Assembly (NCBI GenBank): GCA_015486785.1
Contig: WFQZ01000017.1
Coordinates: forward strand, 1 to 19,324
Origin: Thermoflexales bacterium
Lineage (GTDB): Bacteria > Chloroflexota > Anaerolineae > B4-G1 > SLSP01
Reading direction: 5' to 3'
Length of the DNA stretch: 19,324 nucleotides
Made by a program: the position numbers and the translations under genes
Shown: positions 14,495 through 19,324 of the stretch, in pieces
Layout: each line of letters opens with the position of its first letter
Position numbering within the stretch: the first letter of the stretch is position 1
The notes under the pieces: generated by a model
What the model was told of the DNA's origin: nothing
Database searches by the model: none
Seen by the model: only the letters and a program-made list of their open reading frames with translations

Positions 14495-15898
14495 ATGAAT
14501 CGCAAAGTAACCTTACTCGTTACCTTTGTACTGTTGCTTAGCAGCATTTTATCAGCTTGCGGACCTAAGCAAACCCCGGCACCAACGGCGCAACCCACCC
14601 AGGAAGCCACAACTGCCCCCACGGAGGAAGCCACAGCAGCCCCCACAGAGGAAGCGACAGCGGCTCCTACAGAAGAACCCGCCAAGCCGGTCACGATCCA
14701 GGTGTACTATCCGGTGGCCGTCGATGCTCCCATCGCGGATATCCTCAATGGCTACATCAAGGATTTTGAAGCCAAGAACCCCAACATCACCGTGGAGCCG
14801 GTTTTCGCCGGTGGCTATGGCGATGTGCGCACCGCGATCCAAACCACCATTGACGGTGGCGGCGAACCACCGGCGATGGCCGTGATGCTGGCCACCGACT
14901 TGTACGACCTCATCAACGCCGAATACATCATCCCGCTGGATAGTTACGTGGCCGCAGATGAGGACGGCAAGGCTTACCTGGATGACTTCATCCCGGCGTT
15001 TATGGAGAACTCCTACTACGACGGCAAACTATGGAGCATCCCCTTCCAGCGCAGTTGCGTGCTGATGTATTACAACGCCGACTTGTTCAAGGACGCCGGA
15101 CTCGAGCCGCCCAACAGTTGGGAAGCCTGGGGCAAAGCCGCGCAGGCCCTGACCGTGCGCGACGGTGACAACGTGACCCGCTGGGGGATTGAGTATCCTT
15201 CCGGCTGGCCGTACTGGCTGTTCCAGCCGCTGGCCATCGGCAACGGGCAAAACATCATCGGCGATAGCGACACAGAGGTCTACTTCGACAACCCCAAAGT
15301 CATCGAAGCCGTCCAATTCTACATTGACCTTTCCAAGAAGTACCAAGCGATGCCCGAAGGTGTACAGGCAATTTGGGGGCAAGCGCCCACCGACTTCGCC
15401 AGCGGGCAGACGGCGATGATCGTCCACTCCAGCGGCAGCCTGCGGGGCATCCTCAAGCAAGCCGACTTTGAGGTGGGCGTGATGCCCATCCCCGGCAGCA
15501 AGCCGGATACCTACGCGACCGTCCCCGGCGGCGGGAATCTCTACATTTTCGCCAATGTGGACAAGGCTAAGCAAGACGCGGCCTGGAAGTTCATCCGCTT
15601 CTTGAGCGAACCGGAACGCACTGCCGACTTCAGCATCCAAAGCGGGTACTTTGCTTCTCGCAAGAGCGCGTATGAGACCGATGCGATGAAAGCCTATCTG
15701 GCCGACAATCCACAAGTGGCCCAAGCGCGTGATGCCCTGAAGTACGCCGGCGCGGAGTTCTCCGTCCAGGACCTGGGCGAAGTGCGCAACATCTTCCACG
15801 ACTACCTGCAAAAGGCTTACAACGGCGAAATGACACCCGCCGCAGCGATGGCCGCCGCCCAAAAGGAAGCCGACGCAGCACTGGCGCCATTCAAGTAG
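14495..15898 (+). CDS. Extracellular solute-binding lipoprotein of an ABC importer (family 1, UgpB/sugar-like)
   Basis: A 467-residue lipoprotein. Signal ends in lipobox LSAC (C22), followed by a flexible Pro-Thr-Glu linker (about 25-57) made of EATxAPTE repeats, then a family-1 binding domain. The IQVYYPVAV opening, LWSIPFQRSCVLMYYNADLF and NSWEAWGKAAQAL are typical of carbohydrate or glycerol-phosphate binding proteins such as UgpB. Start at the ATG at 14495 with AAGGAGG at 14483-14489; an upstream ATG at 14459 has no site. No permease or ATPase genes follow: the gene is monocistronic, closed by two hairpins, so partners must be elsewhere. The ligand cannot be predicted from sequence alone. 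Confidence 0.93.
   Translation: MNRKVTLLVTFVLLLSSILSACGPKQTPAPTAQPTQEATTAPTEEATAAPTEEATAAPTEEPAKPVTIQVYYPVAVDAPIADILNGYIKDFEAKNPNITVEPVFAGGYGDVRTAIQTTIDGGGEPPAMAVMLATDLYDLINAEYIIPLDSYVAADEDGKAYLDDFIPAFMENSYYDGKLWSIPFQRSCVLMYYNADLFKDAGLEPPNSWEAWGKAAQALTVRDGDNVTRWGIEYPSGWPYWLFQPLAIGNGQNIIGDSDTEVYFDNPKVIEAVQFYIDLSKKYQAMPEGVQAIWGQAPTDFASGQTAMIVHSSGSLRGILKQADFEVGVMPIPGSKPDTYATVPGGGNLYIFANVDKAKQDAAWKFIRFLSEPERTADFSIQSGYFASRKSAYETDAMKAYLADNPQVAQARDALKYAGAEFSVQDLGEVRNIFHDYLQKAYNGEMTPAAAMAAAQKEADAALAPFK
14603..14674 (+). repeat. 24-bp tandem repeat coding the lipoprotein linker
   Basis: Three 24-bp units, each coding EATxAPTE, form the tether between the lipidated cysteine and the binding domain. Linker length probably varies between strains by slippage. 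Confidence 0.8.
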
Positions 15899-15907
15899 AC
15901 CGCCTCA

Positions 15908-15937
15908 TGTCCGCTGATCGAGAGGCATCATCGGACA
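15908..15937 (+). other. Stem-loop after the solute-binding protein gene
   Basis: TGTCCGCTGAT pairs with ATCATCGGACA with one mismatch around an 8-base loop, starting 10 bases beyond the stop. It may protect the mRNA 3' end. A second, stronger hairpin follows. Confidence 0.5.
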
Positions 15938-15949
15938 CCCATCCAAGAG

Positions 15950-15979
15950 CAAGGGGAGCACCCACAAGTGCTCCCCTTG
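15950..15979 (+). terminator. Probable terminator hairpin
   Basis: Perfect 12-bp stem (CAAGGGGAGCAC and complement) with a CCACAA loop. It lacks a run of T after it, so termination efficiency is uncertain, but its position between two independently promoted genes fits. Confidence 0.65.
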
Positions 15980-16018
15980 TGACATCACGAGCATCTAGCT
16001 GCGCAAACTTGACGGGTA

Positions 16019-16027
16019 TGGTATACT
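16019..16027 (+). promoter_or_regulatory. Extended -10 promoter for the lipocalin-like / phosphotransferase-like operon
   Basis: TGGTATACT matches the extended -10 form TGnTATAAT with one change. No -35 box is seen at the right spacing; the nearby TTGACG (16009-16014) is too close. Start would be near 16034, about 37 bases before the ATG at 16071. Confidence 0.5.
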
Positions 16028-16070
16028 GTTAAACGTACTTCTTACTCGTTTAGCATCACAGGAGGTTGAG

Positions 16071-16988
16071 ATGTCTCACACCAGTTCGGTGGCAGCGGTG
16101 CTGTTCAATCTGAGGCCGGCAGAGGACGCCCCTCATCCTTTAGCCTTGGGAGAACACGAGGCCTTTTATTTCGCCACCTTCTCCCGCGACGGGAAGGATT
16201 CCATCATCGTGCGCCTGCTCTTTGGCGCGGACGAGCTGCTTGAATTAGCCGGGGTAGCGATCCAGGGACAACAATGGGTGTACCAACGGCACATCCCGCG
16301 CACGGCAGCCACCATCCAAGAAACATCCGTCGCCGGACAACACCTCACGATGAGCTGCCAACGTCCTTGGGAACGGTGGGACATCACATTCGAAGGCCCG
16401 CTGACAAACGTTGAAACCGGCGCGCAATCCGCGCTATCGCTCAAGGCGCACTTCAAAGCGAGCACACAAGCAGCACGGTACGGCGTAGGGAACTATCAGC
16501 AGGGCGAACAAGAAGGGGAATTCACCGGCACGATGCGCCTGGGGGAAATTGAACGGCAACTCGACTTCCTCGCCTACCGCGACCATAGTTGGGGCGTGCG
16601 CATGGGCGGATCGCCCGAATCTTGGAAAGTGAGCACCATTCCCGGCCACATCTACGCCATCTATCTCAAGGCATACGGGCGCGAAGGCGTTTTGGGACGC
16701 ATAGAGACAGAAAATGGCCCGCAGGCTCTGCACGCCCTGGAAATCGAGGAAGAAAACGCGCAAGTCGTTCACTTCTACGCCCCGGAATACGATGTGCGCT
16801 GGACATCACGCCGCATCTCCGCCCCTTGGAAGGTCTACCTGGGCGCGGGGGGACAAGAGACCATCAGTGCCCATCAGAACGAAGGCGATTTTATGGTCGA
16901 TCTGCTGGGGCCAACAATGTATACCCTAACCCAGCGCGGGCAAAAGTCCCACTTGCCGGGATTTCTAGAAGAAGCCAGGAGTTTTTAA
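16071..16988 (+). CDS. Two-lobed lipocalin-like protein with RDHSWGVR motif
   Basis: A 305-residue, apparently cytoplasmic beta-rich protein with no signal peptide or membrane span. The strong point is YRDHSWGVR (169-177), the conserved turn in a group of two-domain lipocalin-like proteins related to CrtC hydratases and AttH-type proteins (I recall them as DUF7064/DUF7065-like). These bind or convert hydrophobic small molecules; the actual substrate here is unknown. The N-lobe would be about 1-165 and the C-lobe about 180-300. AGGAGG lies 6 bases before the ATG. One base separates its stop from the next start, so it is cotranscribed with the phosphotransferase-like genes, hinting that it supplies or receives their substrate. 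Confidence 0.65.
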   Translation: MSHTSSVAAVLFNLRPAEDAPHPLALGEHEAFYFATFSRDGKDSIIVRLLFGADELLELAGVAIQGQQWVYQRHIPRTAATIQETSVAGQHLTMSCQRPWERWDITFEGPLTNVETGAQSALSLKAHFKASTQAARYGVGNYQQGEQEGEFTGTMRLGEIERQLDFLAYRDHSWGVRMGGSPESWKVSTIPGHIYAIYLKAYGREGVLGRIETENGPQALHALEIEEENAQVVHFYAPEYDVRWTSRRISAPWKVYLGAGGQETISAHQNEGDFMVDLLGPTMYTLTQRGQKSHLPGFLEEARSF

Positions 16989-16989
16989 C

Positions 16990-18642
16990 ATGACCGAATG
17001 GCTGCTCAGCGGACACAACACACAGGAATCATCGGGGGTGATGCACCCACTCACGGCAACGATCAACGTGAACGGGCTGAACAGAGAGATGATCTGGACG
17101 GCGAAGGCCTTTGCCGGTCGCAAAACCGACGATCTTGACTTTTCGGTTCTCCCCTCTGTAACGGTACAAAGCCGCGTTTACCTCAACATTACGCACTTTA
17201 TGCGCAATGTGGCCTTGGAAATGCCTATTGACCCCGGTTCCATCGGTGCGCCCAAATCGCTATTTGAGCCGGCCGGCGCGATTCCCTTCTCCCGCAAAAT
17301 CGGGCTGCCGCTGCGCCTGCGCACGCTCTACCGTTGGGCGGCACGCTTCTACAAAGAGGAATATGCCGACTACGAACAACAACTCCGCACCCTCTACAAT
17401 GCGTTGCGCACAGCCCAGGAGCCGGAATTGGAGCTTGCCAGCGGTTTCTTCAACGAAGGCTTTTACCTCCGCACCCGCCGCCTTGATAGGGCACACATCA
17501 TCGTCTCAATGATGGTCACCGTCGTAGATAGCATCGTGCGGGAGAAACGGCCAGAGCTACTGGGACTTTTCATCGGTGAGCGCACCACAACCTCAATGAT
17601 CGCCGAGCGCGTTTGGGAATTACGCGGCATCGTACAACAATGCGGCCCCGCCGTTATAGAACTCCTCAAATCCGGAGAGACCGATCTTGAACGCTATCGC
17701 GCCATCCCCGAAGCCCGCCCCTTTGTCGCGGGCGTGGAGGATTTCTTGCGCACCTACGGCCATCGCGGCTTCCGCTACGAAGTCGATCTGGGCACCGAGC
17801 GGCTGGATGATCACCCAGAACATATCATCCTCGCCGTAGCCGGACAGCTTGACGTCCCGCTGCCGCCTCCAGAACGTGCTCAAAATGCGCAAAGGAAAGC
17901 CGAGGAAGTGTTACAACATCTGCCGGCAGTGGAGCGTCTCTTCTGGGCGAAATTCCTCGCCTGGGGACGGCGACTGATCGGCTGGCGGGAAAATTCCAAG
18001 AGCATGCTCTCCATGCGTCAAGCAGTCATCGCCCTCTCAGCACGTCATCTAGCACGCTATTACTTCCCCAATCAACCGGATGATTATCTCTTCTTCTATA
18101 CCTGGGACGAGTTCACCGACTTTGTAAGCAGCCACGGTGAAAAGCGTGCCGATAAACAAATCATCGCTCGCCGCCGCAACGAATTTGAGCTGCATACTAT
18201 CCAAGCCCCGCCGCCGGAGCTGATCTGGTACGATCCCCAAACCGAGCAATGGCGTCCCGCCGAGGAGAAGACCGCACCGGAGGAAGGCGCGGGAGAGACG
18301 CAACGCCTCTTCCACGGCATCCCCGTCAGCGCGGGGACCGGGCCGGTGGAAGGGATCACCCTGGTAACAAGTGACCCCATCAAAGCAGCGCGGAAGCTCC
18401 TGGAGTTCAACGGCCCGGTCATCCTGGTGACGCGCTTCACCGATCCCGCGTGGTCCAGCCTCTTCGGGCGACTGACCGGCGTAGTGACCGAGCTGGGCGG
18501 GGTGATCTCGCACGCCGCTGTTGTGGCACGGGAAAACGGCTTGCCCGCCGTGGTCGGCGTGAGCGGCATTCTGAACCACGTGCGCGACGGCCAGCGCATT
18601 CGCGTCAACGGACAAACAGGTACGGTCGAGATTCTGGATTAG
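16990..18642 (+). CDS. PEP-utilising / rifampin-phosphotransferase-like protein without ATP-grasp domain
   Basis: A 550-residue protein. The C-terminal swivelling domain (about 435-550) has GGVISHAAVVARENGLPAV with catalytic H508, the residue phosphorylated in PEP synthase, pyruvate phosphate dikinase and rifampin phosphotransferase. The middle has FLRTYGHRGFRYEVDLG (252-268) and GWRENSKSM (331-339), as in the substrate-binding region of rifampin phosphotransferases. Residues 9-22 (HNTQESSGVMHPLT) resemble the linker that normally follows the ATP-grasp domain, so the protein begins where that domain would end. Without it H508 cannot be charged by this chain alone. A split form is known: phenylphosphate synthase uses separate ATP-grasp and histidine subunits. 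AGGAG at 16977-16981 fixes the start. No ATP-grasp gene is in view. Confidence 0.85.
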   Translation: MTEWLLSGHNTQESSGVMHPLTATINVNGLNREMIWTAKAFAGRKTDDLDFSVLPSVTVQSRVYLNITHFMRNVALEMPIDPGSIGAPKSLFEPAGAIPFSRKIGLPLRLRTLYRWAARFYKEEYADYEQQLRTLYNALRTAQEPELELASGFFNEGFYLRTRRLDRAHIIVSMMVTVVDSIVREKRPELLGLFIGERTTTSMIAERVWELRGIVQQCGPAVIELLKSGETDLERYRAIPEARPFVAGVEDFLRTYGHRGFRYEVDLGTERLDDHPEHIILAVAGQLDVPLPPPERAQNAQRKAEEVLQHLPAVERLFWAKFLAWGRRLIGWRENSKSMLSMRQAVIALSARHLARYYFPNQPDDYLFFYTWDEFTDFVSSHGEKRADKQIIARRRNEFELHTIQAPPPELIWYDPQTEQWRPAEEKTAPEEGAGETQRLFHGIPVSAGTGPVEGITLVTSDPIKAARKLLEFNGPVILVTRFTDPAWSSLFGRLTGVVTELGGVISHAAVVARENGLPAVVGVSGILNHVRDGQRIRVNGQTGTVEILD

Positions 18643-18653
18643 GGAGGTACTTT

Positions 18654-19309
18654 ATGACCGAATGGCTATTGAGTGGGCACAATCCCCAAGAGACTTCTGG
18701 AGTAGCTCACCCCCTAACAAAGACGATCAATGTCCAAGGGCTGAACGAGGAATTTGTTTGGTCAACAGCGATGATCGGCGGCGGCACAGAGGGATTTGAC
18801 CTCAGCATCCCGCCGGCACTCACCGTCCAAAGCCGCCTGTACTTGAATGTGTCTTACTTCATGCGCAATGTGGCTTTGGTGATGCCCTTTGACCCAGAAT
18901 CTATCGGTGCACCAAAGGACATCTTACCGCCTTACGGCTCAATTTCTCTGCGCCGCAAACTTCTGCTCCCCTGGCATCTTTACACTCTGTATCGCTGGGG
19001 CAAACGCATCTACCAAAACGATGTCCCGGCTATCGCACAGATTGAGCGAGAAACTTACACTCAACTGCGAGCCGCGAAAGAGCCTCCCCTGGCTGTCATT
19101 GAGCACTTCTTTGAGCCACAAGTCTATGACTACACGTACCAAATCGGCAAAGCGCACATTGCCGTATCGGCGATGGTCACGTTGGTGGATAGCACCATCC
19201 GCGAGAAACGCCCGGAGCTGTTGGGGCTGTTTGTGGGCAACCGCACCACCACCTCAATGATGACCGAGCGCATTTGGGAACTGCGCGGCATCGCCCAACA
19301 GTGCGGCTC
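18654..19309 (+). CDS. Second ATP-grasp-less PEP-utilising paralogue (partial, cut by contig end)
   Basis: Preceded by AGGGAGG (18641-18647), 6 bases from the ATG, and 11 bases after the previous gene's stop. About 218 residues are present. They align from the first residue with the upstream protein: both begin MTEWLLSGHN, and share LTVQSR or VTVQSR, FMRNVAL, SIGAPK, TLYRW, REKRPELLGLF, RTTTSM and CGxxQQCG-type blocks (here WELRGIAQQCG), with many differences between. It is therefore a diverged tandem duplicate rather than an assembly artefact. The histidine domain would lie beyond the end. The reading frame continues into the adapter bases, which should not be translated. Confidence 0.9.
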
Positions 19310-19324
19310 CTGTCTCTTATACAC
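19310..19324. other. Sequencing adapter (Tn5/Nextera mosaic end), not genomic
   Basis: The final bases CTGTCTCTTATACAC match the start of the Nextera transposase mosaic end as read into the adapter. They explain the LLY residues at the end of the last frame and the MYKRQ-type start on the opposite strand, a known signature of adapter read-through in assemblies. Confidence 0.93.

Noticed and set aside
16009..16027. TTGACG plus TATACT as a standard sigma-70 promoter
   Set aside because: The two boxes are only 7 bases apart; only the extended -10 reading is possible.
16990..18642. Complete PEP synthase or pyruvate phosphate dikinase
   Set aside because: It lacks both the ATP-grasp domain and the C-terminal PEP/pyruvate-binding barrel; the chain ends at the histidine domain.
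16990..19309. Assembly-made duplication of the phosphotransferase-like gene
   Set aside because: The copies differ at many amino-acid and synonymous positions and each has its own distinct ribosome-site spacing.

Overview
The window is GC-rich bacterial chromosome, most probably from a member of the Chloroflexota (Anaerolineae-like). This rests on family content and style rather than on any marker gene: Thr-Pro-rich linkers in exported proteins, a secreted protein ending in a YLPLLL tail, strong AGGAGG ribosome sites, a BcsB-like secreted protein, and a UbiA-like prenyltransferase. It is the end of an assembled contig. The last 15 bases (19310-19324) match the Tn5/Nextera mosaic-end adapter and are not genomic. 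There are no rRNA or tRNA genes, CRISPR arrays, transposases or phage genes that I can see.

Layout. (1) 1-400 is non-coding and holds a composite repeat: perfect 33-bp hairpins bracketing ten 21-bp tandem units. (2) 503-4296 (+) encodes a BcsB-like secreted glycan-synthesis protein carrying an inserted DUF11-like domain, then a NodB-type polysaccharide deacetylase whose first catalytic motif seems to sit at the C-terminus. (3) 4298-5860 (-) is a right-handed beta-helix lipoprotein, convergent with the deacetylase. (4) 5982-7390 (-) is an operon of three different Hsp20 small heat-shock proteins ending in a strong hairpin. (5) 7595-13138 (+), divergent from the Hsp20 operon, is a compact six-gene operon: YtrA-type GntR repressor, slipin (SPFH protein), YhfC-family membrane protease-like protein, NatA-like ABC ATPase and two ABC-2/NatB-like permeases. 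It has a clear sigma-70 promoter and a candidate operator. (6) 13141-14317 (-) is a UbiA-type aromatic prenyltransferase preceded by an overlapping small membrane protein. (7) 14495-15898 (+) is an orphan extracellular solute-binding lipoprotein followed by two hairpins. (8) 16071 to the end (+) is a lipocalin-like RDHSWG protein followed by two tandem paralogues of the middle-plus-histidine half of PEP-synthase/rifampin-phosphotransferase enzymes, both lacking the ATP-grasp domain. The second paralogue is cut by the contig end.

Themes. Regions 2-3 look like cell-surface polysaccharide work. Regions 4-5 look like membrane and protein stress, with two divergent operons sharing one control region. 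Region 8 is the best candidate for an undescribed system: a split phosphotransferase whose ATP-binding subunit is missing from view, paired with a lipocalin-like protein.

All calls come from reading motifs by eye; no database search was possible. Where a strong ribosome site pointed to an internal start codon, I used that start.
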